The position numbers were made by a program, and so were the translations under genes. The notes below the pieces were generated by a model. The model had not been told where the DNA came from. It made no database searches and worked only from the letters and a program-made list of their open reading frames with translations. A stretch of 64,000 bases of DNA from Anaeramoeba flamelloides. Lineage: Eukaryota; Metamonada; Anaeramoebidae. Below are positions 21,046 through 35,300 of this stretch, piece after piece (position 1 is the stretch's first letter; every line of letters begins with the position of its first letter). The stretch lies in NCBI GenBank assembly GCA_027625915.1, contig JANTQA010000036.1, positions 8,515,001-8,579,000 of the forward strand, in the 5' to 3' direction.

Positions 21046-23630
21046 AATAATAGTTTAGTTTTGGTTTATATTATTTCTTAATTAAAGTCTTATCTTGATG
21101 AATATTATTATTTATTACTATATATCAATTGTTATTGATTTCTAGTATTTATTACGACTTCTTCATATATCGGTATGATGTAATAAATAACATATTATTC
21201 ACTTTATATACCAGTCTAAAAATAATTTCTTACCACTTGAAACCCCATTTACTAACATATATTTTTTCTAATAAATTTTTCTGTTTTTGGGTCTTCAACT
21301 TCATATCATTACTTTTTAATTATTTAGGTTTACCATTTTTACTTGGCTTTCCTAGTTTTGTAAAAAAAATATCAGTCTCAAAAAAATGTACTTCTTTATA
21401 GAATTAGCATAATGTCTTTTCCAAAAAAAAAAAAATTGTACAATATGATATGAAAAATAATATATATAAAATAAATCACCTAAAAAAATTTTGAAAAAAA
21501 ACCGTGCTAAAAGAATTGAGGAAAAACTTTTGATTTTTTAAGAACATTTTCTGTTTTTATTTAATATATTAAATTAAATAAGGATCTTTTTTCTTAAAAT
21601 ATTTTTTTTTGTTCTGTATTAGAAATTAGGGAAAATTCCTAATCTTTTCATTTTTTTGATTCCTTCATGATTATTATTTACCAATTGAAAACCAATTAAA
21701 GTTTTTTCAATACAAAATCAATTTAATTCACTTTGTCCAAATTTCAATGTACCCCCTTTTAAATTTTCATATTTGGTATCTTGGTGATTTTATTTTTTCT
21801 CTTGCAATAAAAAAATCCCCTTTAAGATAGAAAAAAAAACAGAAAAAAAAAAAAGAAATAATTGAGACAACAGATATAAAAAAAAGTCTATTTTTAAAAC
21901 ACTAAATTTCAATTGAAGACAAACATTTTTAAATTTGCTTTTATTTTTTTAAAGTTTTTTATTTTAGTTTTTGGCTTTTCCAAAAGGTTGAGGTGTATAA
22001 CACAATATATTTACAAAACAAAAAGTTCTAAGGAGCTCTATATAAAAAAATATGATTACTTCAATTTTCTACTTGAGACTTGAAAAAAATTATAAATTTA
22101 TTTAATTTAACATCATTTCTATCAATTTTCATTAAATACTTTTAATTTTACCAAAAAAAATTTGTTTAATTATTTTTTTTTTGCCATGTAAGATATGATT
22201 TATTCAATATATAAAAAAACTATCTTTTTATTTTTATTTTTTTTTATTTTAAAAATTATTGTAATAAGTCCTTAATTAAAAAAAAACACAATTTTTTTTG
22301 GGATTAATATTTTCAAAATCTAGTATTGAAAGTTAATTCAATTAACCACTGGGATAATTTTTTTTAGAATAAAAACACTCTCAACTTTTAAATCTCGAAA
22401 ATATTTTTTGAAATTATTGAGTACTTTTTTATTTTGTTTTGAAAAAATGGAGGTTGATAAAATTTTGAAATCAAAGAATAAGTTAATAGATTAAATTAGA
22501 ATACTTTTCGAGAGATTTTATCTTTTTAGTTTAACTTTTTATTTATTTTATCATTTGAAAATAAAAAAAACATGTGAAGACTAAATTAGTACCCTTTGTG
22601 AAAGTGAAATTCCCATAATTTAGAATTTGTTTTAAGAAATAAGTTAAAACAAGATACTTTATCTAAAAATATACATAATTTCAACTTTGAATTCAATTTT
22701 TTTGGCAAAAAATGATTTCAATAAAAAGTTAAATTGAACTTTATTTATTTTTATTTTTTTATTTAGTTTTTTTTAATTTTTTTTTATGGAAAGTATTTGG
22801 TTGGTTTTCAATTTTTAGTATTTTTTTAGGTCGTAGAGACATATCATAATTCAATATTTATGTAGAACAATACTATTTAGAATAATTTACTCATTTATAA
22901 TAAATTTGAGGTATATAATTTTTAAAGTAGAATTTACTATAAAAAACCTTTTTTTTTGAAACTATCCAAAAAAAAATTTATTACTAAAAACTCCAATCAA
23001 AAAAATAATTATTTTTATTAACCACAGTTTGTGGAATCTTAAATATCACATATAATTTTTCTATAGGATTTTTACTGCTCCTGTTTCAGGACGCCAATAA
23101 TTTTTAATTTAGTCAGTAAATGATAAAATATTTTTTTACTTTAATATTTTAAGTATTTTTCTTCATCTCTTTTTTATTTAGTAAAATTTTCTTTGATTAC
23201 TCCTTTCTCACAATAAATAAATAAAAATTATTATTTTTCAGTTTTTGTCAATAAAATCGGAAATACAAATAATATTGGAAAACCAACCAAATACTTTCCA
23301 TAAAAAAAAACAATTAATAATGCCAAAACTTTTCACTCAAAAAAAGAATTTAAAAATTTAAGAAAAAAAACAAAAAATTTTACACATTTGAAATAGTACA
23401 ACAACTCCAATCATTTTAAAAAAATAAAGATAAACAATTATACCAATTTACCTAAATAAACTTTAGGTAGCAAAATAGAACAATTATGTATAGAATATTT
23501 AAAACTTGATGTTTTTTCACTTTTTTAAAATGATGGAAATAAGTAAACTTTATGAAAAAAAAAAATAATAAAAATAAAAATTATTAATTATTATATTTCG
23601 AAAAAAGTTATTTAATAAACATGTTTGGTT

Positions 23631-26600
23631 TTACTTTTTTTTCTTGATTTTTGGAGACGGAATGGCTTCGATATCTTGATATTTATTGTCATCTAAAATT
23701 AAATCCTGAAGTTTTTTTTCACTTCCAAACCGTGAATCAAGAGTTGAACTAGAATTGTCAGATGTAGTGGAACTTGAGTTTGTATGCTTTTTCGGATCAT
23801 CATTCTTTTTATAAGTAATTGTGCTCTTTCGAATCAATTGTTTTTTGCAAAATATCTTTTGGAAAAACAACTTTATATTGCCGTTATCACCGGTTGGGCC
23901 AAGTAAAACGAGAAGGCAGAAGAAAAAAATAAAGGACCAGCATACACTTGAGAAAATTGTCATCCAAATGAAGATCCCAAACTTTTTAAAGAAAATTATA
24001 TATGTGAAAAACATTACAAAGGAAGCGGACAACGTTGTGATTGCAGCTGAAACAACAGAAATTCCCAAATTTGTAATTGCAACTTTTAATTTATCAAATG
24101 AGGAATCATAATCTGCAATGTTATACGCGTGGCAGAAATGGACGATGTAATCTACAGAAATACCGACAATAATTGTCAAAGAAACGGATTCAATTACACC
24201 AAGTTGCCAACCCAAGGAAACCATCATTCCGATGATTGTGACGACAATCCCACCAATGGAAATAATGGCAAGTAGGCTGGTGATCAAATTGTTCGTTGCA
24301 ATTAATATAATCATCAAGGCGATCCCCATTGATAAGAACACTGTGTTAAATGCTACACTGAGCAAAATTTCTTCGGTTAGCATTTCCATCCATTTCCATG
24401 CCACATTTCCAGCCATATCCATCCCACTTGGTGCCTCTTTATTTAATTGTTCAATGAAATCTTCTAAATGATCAAAAACTGGCCGGGATATCTTTGCCGG
24501 ATCCTTTGCGCCGATGACCAAATTGAATTGGATATTGTACATTTGTAATTGATATGATGCTTTGTCAAAGGCAATAGTGTTTTCAAAAGTATAAGGCAAT
24601 ACACTTTGCGAGCTTTGAACCTCATTTGCTAAAATGGTTTTCCTCACCCAATTTGTAAAGTTGCCCAGTAGACTTTGAAATTGATCTTCTTCAACGGGGA
24701 AACTATACGAGCCACCAGATAATGTCTCATTTGTTACCCAAGTACGGAAATCCTCCATGAAACAGATCATTTGCCCCTCGCGATAAACAGTTCCCTCGTA
24801 TTCGTTTCGTATCCGATCACAAACCTCAATTATCCATTCCTGCGAAGATGGCAAATTGGGCTCCCAATCATTGTCATAGATCACCTTCCCCAGGTTGTCA
24901 ATCTCTAACGGATCCACCCCCGTACGATCAATCGATTCAACCCCCCATTGAAGATAAACAGTACCAACAATTGAACTAGAATAAAATTCGTCGAGCTCTG
25001 CGTTGTATCCTCTTTTGATTAAATGCCCATCAGGCACAAATTCTGTTGGTTCCTCAGATGGCTCCAATTTGGAGGTTTGGATGGAAAAAAAGATTAAGAT
25101 GGCAAGAAATATGATTAAAATACCCCATCGAAATTTCCTTAAAAAATGGACATGATGCCTAAAAAAATATCGTTCTAATAATCGAAGATCTTCAATATCA
25201 AATCCTAATTTTTGAATTTCTCGAGAATTTTTTTTTGTTTTTTTGTGTTTTCTCGACCCAGAGTGCTTTAAATAATCACCAGATGAAGAACTTGTTTTTT
25301 CTAACCCTTCACCAATGTCATTATTTTTTCTACTTTTCTTTTTTAATTTATTTGATTTCTTTGCTTTTTTTGATTTTTCTGGCAATCTTGTTGAATCGGA
25401 TGTAATACTTGAAATTGTTGAAGCACTTTTATCTTCGAGCTTAATATCATTGGTATCAGACACGTAGCCATCGTTTCCTGCTTCCTCACCTTTCCCTTCC
25501 TTTTTCTTTAACTTTTTCTTTTTACAATTTATAAATTTCAGAATCCTGGTACTATCAAAGCAACATTGATTTTCCCCATATCTATTCCAAATAATAATAA
25601 CTGCAGGGAACCATGTAATTACCAATAAAAAATTAAATACAATTGCCATCCCAGTGAATACCCCGAAATATCTAATTGGCGGTATAGTGGAGGCAGCATT
25701 GCTAAAAAATGCACCCGCTGAGGTTATAGTTGTAATTAACATGGTCACCGATGCTCTTTTATATGTCCAATTCATCCTTGTATAAATATTTTTTGAAATT
25801 TCCTTATTTTGATGCTGGGATTGCTTCCATGCATCTAGCATTATAAAAATATCATCACAACCTTTAATTTTAATTTTTTTTTTTTTTTTAAATACAAAAG
25901 ATTGAGGTTTTATTTTGTTTGATTCATTTTTTGAAAAGTTATTTGAAAAAATTGATAAAAAAGTTGTTGAGTAAAATTGTTGAGTAAAATTGTTTTTTCA
26001 AATAATTAAAACCAATTTTCAAATGAAAAATATTGTTTTTTTTTAAAAAAATTTCTTTATGGGATTAAATTCTCAATAGATTCATCGACAATCAAAGTAT
26101 GTTGTAATTTGGTGCGCATGAAATTAACGTTCTATTGTTCAAATCGATAAAAAAAATATTTATAAATATTATTCAACAATAAATTATTATGATTTTTACA
26201 AGACTAATGATAATTATTAAAAATTTTTTATCACTTTTTATGGGTGGCTCTTCCTATACAAAAGATAGATTGATTTTTCTAAATAAATTAAAAGAATTAA
26301 ATTTTAATGAAATAATTTTAAATTATGACAGCTTAAAATTATTTTCGTTAATTAATAATCGTAGAATCTATGATTTCACACTTAAATTCCTGAAAGGGAA
26401 TTTAAGTAAAAGGGTACTTCGAGTCTAATTTACACTTCCTCATCAATAAAAAAAAAAATTATTAATAATTTTTATTTATATATAAATTCCTTTTCCAAAT
26501 CTAAAAATATAAACTCCAAATAATAGTATTTCTAGTATTTAATAATTCATATTTCCATTTTCTAAAAATAAATATTTTTTTTCAATTTTTTTAATTTCAA

Positions 26601-29600
26601 AGATCAACTCAATAATTATTTACATTATCAAGCTCAAAGGTTAATTAGTTTACTTGCTTTTTATCAAGCTAGTTGTAACATCAATATATTATCAATATAT
26701 TTAGAAATAATTTGTCAAAATATATCTTATGTTTAATTTTTTAATATTTTTTTAAAATATGGGTTGTTTTTTAGTAACTAAACTATATTCCGCCACAAAT
26801 TTAAGAAATATATTTTACAATTAAAAGTCTGAATATTGATAATTAAACCTTTAAATTTGTCTTTAAATGTATATTTTTTTTTATAAATTGAAATTTTTAC
26901 CAATACAAAGATCATTTTTAATTAATAGGATCAACTTTTATCACTATTTGTAATAGAATTTTTCGGGACATTTGATCATGTAACACTAATATGATTTACC
27001 TTCAATAAAAAATATATTTTAATTTTAGCTTGATCCTGGTTAGATGTTAATTCCTTAAGTGATAATTCTCTCACAAAAAAAGGGAAAGATTCAAAAATAT
27101 GTTGCAGTGATATCATTTATTTTCGGGTATTGTATATTGGAATCACCAAAATTTTATGGTTATACTAAGAAGCTCAGAGAAAAAAAAATTTTCTTTGATC
27201 TCAATTTTTTTTTTTGAATTATTAGAAAAAAGAAAAATATGATATTTATTTTGGTGGTAACAATATAAAAATTATTTATCCTGTTTATTACAATTTTTAT
27301 CTTTATTACATATTTACAAGAATTTTTTACAATAAATATTGATAAAAGAACTTTTTTCTTTTTCAAGATAATTATTTTGTATAAACAAAAAATCGATTGA
27401 TTTATTAAACTTATTGAAAACTATTAACCGTATTATTTTAATTAGGATAGTTTTAATCAATGAAAATTTTCAAACAATTTTCAAATTTTTACTCCAAAAA
27501 TTGTGATTTTATTTTAAAATGAAATTTGATTTTTTCAAATATTAAATTTTCTTGAAGATATTTTAGAATAAGGTAATTTTATCCTAAAAATTCATAATTG
27601 ATTTTTTTTATTTCTAAAAATGAATTAAAGTGTTATAAAAATTTATCTGAAGAAGGAAAATAGATTTTAATAAATATTTCAAATTCAAAATGTTTATTCA
27701 ATTTTTTTTCATTTTTTTGAAAATGTCTTTTTTCAAAAATTTCAATAAAAAAAATATATTACTTCAGAGATCTGAATTTAATTGAGAAATTTTAATAAAA
27801 ATTCTCTCAAATTTAGATTTATTTAATAATATATACTTCTATTTATTGGATTTGTTGGGAGTTTCAATTATTTTATGATTAATTAAAAATAAAGCCATAT
27901 TTTAAAAAAGTGAATTTTTTTTTTTTTTTTGATGAGATTGTCAAAATTAAAAACTTTTTTTAAAGTTTTGTGTTAAAATAAAGTAATGGTCTGCTTAAAA
28001 AAAAGTACTTTCCTTCACATCCAAGTAGCTACATCACATTTTAAGCTCGATTTTCATTTTATTAAAATAAAAAACTTGATAAAATGTTTTAAAAAATTCC
28101 GTAAATTTTGTAAAAACAAATACACTAAGAAAATAAAATATTTTTTTTTTTATAAAAAATACTTTTCCAATAAAAAAACAAAAAATAAATTAGACAATTT
28201 TCAAGAATTAACTTTGTTTTTAATAATTATAATAATTTGATTGTTTTTGTTTTATATTGGGAATATGTGATATTTCGATTTTAAAAAATAGACACATATT
28301 AATAAATTGTTTAGATGATGTTAACTCATTCATTTCATAAACTAAAGCATAAATTACAAAAAAAAAATTAAGATTTTTTAGGATTTACATAAGATTTTCG
28401 ATTTTTTTTGTTTAAATAATACTAACCCCTTATGATTTTTCTATTAATTTGGTTTATATTTTACATTTTATCTATTTTTATCCTTTATTCCATTAGTAAT
28501 TTAATTATTATTATTATTAAAAATAGAAACAAAATTCTAACAATAAAGTGTTAAAAATTTGGAATAGTACTTCTCAAATTATAATTGAATTATAATTATT
28601 TAAAAATAGTTTTATCAATTTTTCATGTCTATTTTACAGATGATTATTAGATTTTTTTTGCACTTTTTTTGAAAAGAATCTAGTGGTCTCCAAACTTGAG
28701 TTTCTTTGAATATTACTTTTCTCTTATACCCAAATTAAGAAATTTGTAAAAAACAACTTTAAATTTTTAACAATTTCTATCTACTCGAAATTCTTTTCAA
28801 TCAAAAAATATAAAAGTAAAAAACTTTACTCATTACTAAATCCAAACTAGGTATTTCCAAAACCGTTGTATTATATATATATATTTCAATGAATATTCTC
28901 TTTTTAAGCATAGAAATTACCCTTGGTAAATTGGTAATATCAAAATAAGATGAATTTTAATACTATTTTAATCAATGCTTATTTTTTATATTTCAAAATA
29001 TAATCCCAAAAAATATTTTCAAAAAATGAATGATAATTGCACACTTTTTTTAGAGAAACGAGGCATGTATAATAAAAAATGTACAATTTGATAAGGACAA
29101 AAATTATTTTTAAATAATAAAATACAGTTATAGACTTTCCTTCATATTTAAAAATCTTATCAATAACAAACCGGCAAGAAAAAAAAATTTTTGGATTAAA
29201 AAGAAAAAAAAAAACACCAATTTCAGACTTTTTGAAAATCATCGAATAAAATATCATATAACATTGAGATCTTAAACTTTTTTTTATCTTTAAATTAAAG
29301 TAATATCTTACAAATAAACAAATTGAATTATTATGTAGAACCAATTCATAATAAATATAAATTTTGGTAATCAAATACTATTATATAGAATTAAGTTTAA
29401 TAGGGATGTTTTAAAATATACCAATCCATTGAATTTATTTTCTTTTTTTTTTTTAACTATATCCAGTAAGATGAATAAAAAATAAAAGAATACTTGGAAA
29501 TAACCTCTAGCAACAATTTTTTTTTACTTATGGTAAAAAAAAATGTTTTTAAATTTGTTTTGGTTTCTTGCTGATGAAAAAAACCGATTCAATAAAAAAT

Positions 29601-32300
29601 CCAAAATTTGTATATATTTTTAATTCCCAATTTAACATGAAATATATTATATGAATTGTTTTGACAAATAGATTGAATTCTAATTACTAATGAACCTCGA
29701 ATTCATTCTATAATAACATAAATACACTCGTTTTTCAATAATAAAAAGAAAAAAGGAAAATGGATAGGAAAATGGAAAGGAAATTGCTAATTTAAACTTA
29801 CCAATACCAAGTACAATAAACAAAGCTAAAAAATTTAAAATTGTAAACCATTCAACTCCCAAAATAGCTGTGTAAAAGAAATATGACATTGGCAACGCTA
29901 ATAAAATGTGAAGAATTCCTAAACATGTCAATATAAGAGATTTTGTATGAAAAAGGGTATAGCTAAAAACCATTATAATTGAAAAAATAATTAATAGTGC
30001 ATCATGATTAATTAGATCACTAATAGCTGCTTCAGTAATCCCACTCCCTTTTAATTAATTATTAAGATATATATTTTATAATAGGGTTATTTCAATGAGA
30101 TTTTTTTTTTTATTGAATATTTGAAAATTTACTATCCCATTCAAAAATATTTGTTTTATTCAAACCCCCCCCCCCAAGTTTAAAAGCATATAAAATAAAC
30201 CCCAATTCAAAATTTTTAACACACCAAAATTCGATTTGTGAAAAAAAAACTTATTTAATCAATTTAAGAAGATTTACCAAATTAGAACCATTTACTAATT
30301 GAAATGTTAACACTTTTTTATAAATTACAATACTCACAAAACAAAAAATAAATAATTATCAATACAAATAAATCATGGGTGTGTTAAAAATTTTGGAGCT
30401 GGGCAAAACAAAAAAATACATGTGTAAATTTGTTTAAATTCTATTAGGAATTATTGATCGATCAAATAGTTAGATACCATCAACTAATTTTATTTGAGTT
30501 CTTCTATTTTGAATAACTCAACTTTAAACCTAAAATCAATTGTTCAAAAAAATTTTGATCCAAAGAAACAAATTACATAATTCAAACAATGAAATGAAAG
30601 CAAAAACGAAAAGATGAAAAAATTATTTTCATATTTTCCAAAAATCAAAATTTATTCATTTAAATGAAATGTTATTATTGTGATTGTTTGGAACATTTTA
30701 ACTGTGTGGAACATTTTGAATGTTAGTTTCTATATACATATTTCTCTTATCATCTAATTTTTGAATAAAACTGGTATTAAACATCAAAGAAAAACAATCT
30801 TTGATCATTAAATAAACATATATTTTTTTTCTTATTCAAAAGATTTAAATTAATTTATGAATGAAATATTCAACTTCTGAATATCTCATTGTATTTGGAA
30901 TTAAAATATAAAAAAAAAATATTGTATTAAGCCAAAAATATTATACTTTATTATCAACATGGATTTTGAAAGGTTGTTTCATTCATTATCCGAGTAAAAA
31001 GAAAATGAATAATTCTTATTACATTATACTAGTTTAAGGAAACACATTTTTATTATACTCATCCTATTTTTCAACACCCAACAAAATTTTAAATAAAAAT
31101 ATTACCGATCAAACTAATAAGCATCAATAGTAAAAATAACATCAATTTTTTAGACCAAATTTTTGTTATGATCTAAAACATTAAGAAATTAAGGATAATT
31201 GTTTGTTTATTAAAAACCATTCTTCTGGCAAACCACAGAAACTTATAAAATAGAGAATTAGATAATTGATGAATTTTTTGAAAAAGATACTTTTTGAATT
31301 GTTTCAAAATCCAAATAAAAATAAAGAAATTTTATATTTCACACACACACACACATATATATATATTTATAAAAAAAAATAAATTAATTGATCTCAATGG
31401 ATTATCTTTAATCGAGAACATCTATAGTCAAAACAAGTACTCAATTGAAGGTAAATTATATTAGTACTATATAATTCACATGACACTAAAAAATCTATTA
31501 TAAATATTACTGAACAATAAATTTTAAGATTCTTACTCTTGATCGTAAATAAAAATTTATCATTTTTAGAAATTTTGTTTAATAAATCCTTTTCTCAATT
31601 CCAAGATTGAAACGCAAAATAATAGCCTTCCAGTATTTGGATTTAATATTAGAACTTTGTAAGTATTTATTTTTAAAATTTTAATCAAATGAATAATTCT
31701 CTTTAAATCCTTAGCAAGTTTATAAATATTTTTTATTTTTTTTTCTAAAACAAAAAATAGGAAGTTTGTATCTCTTAAAATATAATCAATCAATATTTTT
31801 TCAATTTTTTAATTTCGGGATTTACTCAATAATTATTTACACCAAAACTCTAAAGATTGGATATTTTTGTTTCCTTTTTATAAAGCTAGTTGCATTTTCA
31901 AAATATTTCCAATATATGAAAATAATTTGTCAAAATAATCTAAACTCCATTTCACTCAAAGTTGCCCAGCCAAAAATGAAAAAGTCACTTTATTTTTAAG
32001 AATCAACCAAACTTAGATTGTTTAGTAATACAAGAAATAATAAACTTCTTATAAGAGTCCATAATTATATAAGAAACCCCTGAACAAACCATAAATTTCA
32101 AAAAAAAAAAATGTTAAAAAATTTTTTGGGCCCCATTCATTGGAACGTCTCGTGCAAAATTCTCAATTTCTTTAAAAAATTAAAATCGTTGATAATAAGA
32201 TTTTTTACTTGTAAATGTATGAATTTTAAAAGAACATACAAAGCTTAACTTTTCTTAATGTTTATTTCGTTTTTCAAATTTTTTTTTTTTTCAAAGTTAA

Positions 32301-32362
<62 letters not shown>

Positions 32363-35300
32363 AAAAAAAACAAAATTTTACAAAATGAGAAAAAATGATT
32401 TTGATCTAAAAATTGAAAATTTTAGTTTGATAAGAGTAATGAATTAAACTCATAGAATGTCTTCCATTTCTTCAATAAAACTGGGCCCCTTTGACTGAAA
32501 AAGAGTTTATTTGTTAAATTTTTTATTTTTTTTAATTATTTATTTTTTTAGCAACTGATCTGTATTTCTGAGACAAATTTAAGAAAGAGATTTTCCAATA
32601 GTGAGAACTTATAACTCTTAATATTGATGATTCAACCTCCAAGTCTGTATCGAAATCCATTTTATATTTTTTTTGAAATACTTTGATTTTTTACCAGTAC
32701 AAGTATCTTTTTTAATTGATACGATTAACTTTTTGTAATTCTTTAATAATCGGATTTTTAGAGATATTTGAACCATTTAACACTAATACCATTCAACTTT
32801 AAGAACAATGTGCTTTAATTTTACGCTTATCTCATTGGTAGATGCTAATCCCCATATGAAAACAAAACCAATTAAAAATATATTAGGAATTTTATTTGAA
32901 AAATTTTGTTAGATCATATAACTTATTTACTTATCAGAGGTTAATATCTATGAATTGGTTAACTATTGATGCATGTGCCAAGAGCGAGGGTACTATAACT
33001 GGTAGTTTCCTCAAAATATGAATTATGCATCCTGAAAAAGATATAAACTAAAATTCAAAATTTTTCCACATATCAAAAACAAAAAAACAATAAAAATAGT
33101 TGTATTTCATTCAATTTCAAAATAATTTTTAATTTTTTTGATTTTTTTTTTTGTTTTTGAATATTTTCATTTTAATTTTTTAATCACTAAATAGTTTTCA
33201 GTCAATTATAAAATTATGTTTGAATGATGAAATTAAACTACAGTTGGGCTGGTTATTACTTAATTAGATAAAAAAAAATAAATAAAAATATTTAATTGTA
33301 TATATCTCATCTCAATAATTATTAAAAAAATTTCAAAAAAATTACTAATACATTTTTTGTTGTGATTAACTCCAAATTTAGAATCATATTTTTTTTTTTT
33401 GTTTACATTTTTATTTGTTTTTTTTTTTTTTTTTTGTGGGCTAGATAATAGATAAATGAATTCTTAATCACTACATTCAGTAAGAAGTTTATATTTGATA
33501 ATTCTTAATTATTCAATTAATTTATTTTTTTTTTTTGATCTTGTAACATTGAATTTTTGAGTGTTATAAAAATGTTGAATGGGGGTTAATTATAATTGAG
33601 TTATAAAAAAGAAAAGTATAAAAGATTAATAAACAATACCTAAATATAATACTTCAAAATTATCCTTTTTGGAATCTGCAGCTTTTGGAATGATTGTTTC
33701 GACTACATATTCTTTAAATAATTCATATTGTTCATTAGTTTGTTCATCTTTGTTTTTATATCCTTTCAAAGGATAGCCAAAAATGAACCTGCTAGATAAA
33801 AATTTTGATTTTAATGTTTGTTGATTAAAACTTTTGTCACAGTACTGCTTTCTTGAAGTTCCATTGTTGTGGTAATATAATTGTGATGCCATTTCTGTTA
33901 AATCAGAATACTGGTTACCCTCTGAATCATAGAAAAATTCTAACACCGATAGTTGAGATGAACAAACACCATCATTATCTTTTAAACAATATTTTGAATA
34001 GTCTTTATTATTTTTAATTGTTTGCTCAAATTGATAAATACGATCCAATTGCTTACTCGTAATCAAATTATCGCAATCTACACATTCGTAATAAAACGAA
34101 ATTGCTGCAGCAGGTTGCGTTTGTTGAGTATGTCTTTGATTCAAATATTCATAAGTATTAGAATCAAAAAAGCACTCTTCCCGCACAGTCATCACCATAC
34201 CTTCAATTTGGTTTGCTGTTTTCCCTTTTCTTACGACAAAATTAGTTAACTTTGAGATCAAGATAAAAACAAATATATTTATATCAAGATTAATCGATTA
34301 ATTTTATTTTAAATGGAATAATGAATAGGATTTTTTTTTTTTTTTTTTTGTTATATTAGAGGATTTGACAATATATTTAGATTTTTTTATCACAATAAAG
34401 TTTCAAAAATCACTATTATTTTGATCAAATCGTGATATTCTATAAAATTGTGATATAAACTTTGTTTCTATCAAAGGGTGGCAACATTTTTTTCAAATAT
34501 CAAATATTTTTATAATTGTCCATTTGAAGAACAATCAAGAAATAAATAGTATAACAAACACCAAAGAATTATTGATATCCATCTGAAATAAAACTAAAAA
34601 GTTAATATATTTTCTTAAAAATTGAAAAACCCAAATTTAAAGGGAATATTGAGAAAAACAACAAGGTTCATTTTGATCTCTTATTGAAGATCCAAATAAA
34701 ATTCAAATAGAAATCAAAATGATTTCTATACAATCATTTTTATTTTATTAATAACATTAAAATGACATTTTTTTGCCAAGTCACTAGCAGATCTTGGAAT
34801 AAAAAAATTTTCAAATGTATTAGGTACAAAAAAATAGAAAAACAAAGATAGTAAAAATATGAAAAAATAATTTGAATTTTGGAATTTCCCAAATAAATTT
34901 TTACTTAGAATATCAATTCAAAAGCTTGAAACACATGTAATTTACTCTGTAAACCTGGACTCCTTTGACTGAAAAATGGTTTATATGTAAATGATATCTT
35001 ATCACAAATCACGATATTCTATTCAATTACGATCATTGTCGAAAAATCATGGCAAATGTACAAATATCGTGATAAAAAATTAAATATAGATATAATAAAC
35101 AAAATTTCATAATAAATGTTTCAATTTTTTTTTTTTTTTATTTTATTTTTCAAAGAAAAACAATTATTATGAGTGTATAGAACTGAATATTAAAATAGTA
35201 ATTTTTATATTAGAATAGATAACTTCAATTTATAAAAATATTTATTTACAAAATTTGATTTTTAATGGGCCAATTATTTTGAAATAAAGTTTAGTTAATG

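Larger units (their letters stand above)
14289..23630. other. Intergenic region, 9.3 kb, mostly repeats
   Basis: This region lies between the 5' end of G-alpha and the 3' end of the RND gene. It holds a foldback array (15180-15500), one exon-like segment (17205-17312), a TTAA element (17608-18100), a C11A31 tract, an ATC-flanked MITE (18421-18682) and an R2 copy (20680-21045). Other frames here (for example 14614-14814, 17038-17505, 21129-21401) lack recognisable domains. From 18.7 to 20.6 kb and 21.1 to 23.6 kb I see only AT-rich sequence. Confidence 0.6.
30048..33639 (-). other. RND gene intron 2 (3592 bp)
   Basis: The GTATTG donor at 33639 and AAAG acceptor at 30049-30048 join VLYLG to SGITEAA, as in Dispatched proteins where the loop enters TM2. 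It holds a C11 run (30165-30175), an R1 piece (30600-30760), an AC/AT microsatellite (31342-31369), an R2 copy with a 56-A run, and no gene. Confidence 0.85.

Noticed and set aside
27160-29374. Several small K/F/I-rich frames inside RND intron 3
   Set aside because: Composition equals that of the surrounding AT-rich DNA; no motif, start context or homology pattern.
33626-34261. Exon 2 of the RND gene read as a stand-alone protein
   Set aside because: The apparent start is TTG, both ends coincide with splice signals of matching phase, and the content is the extracellular loop of a Dispatched-like protein.
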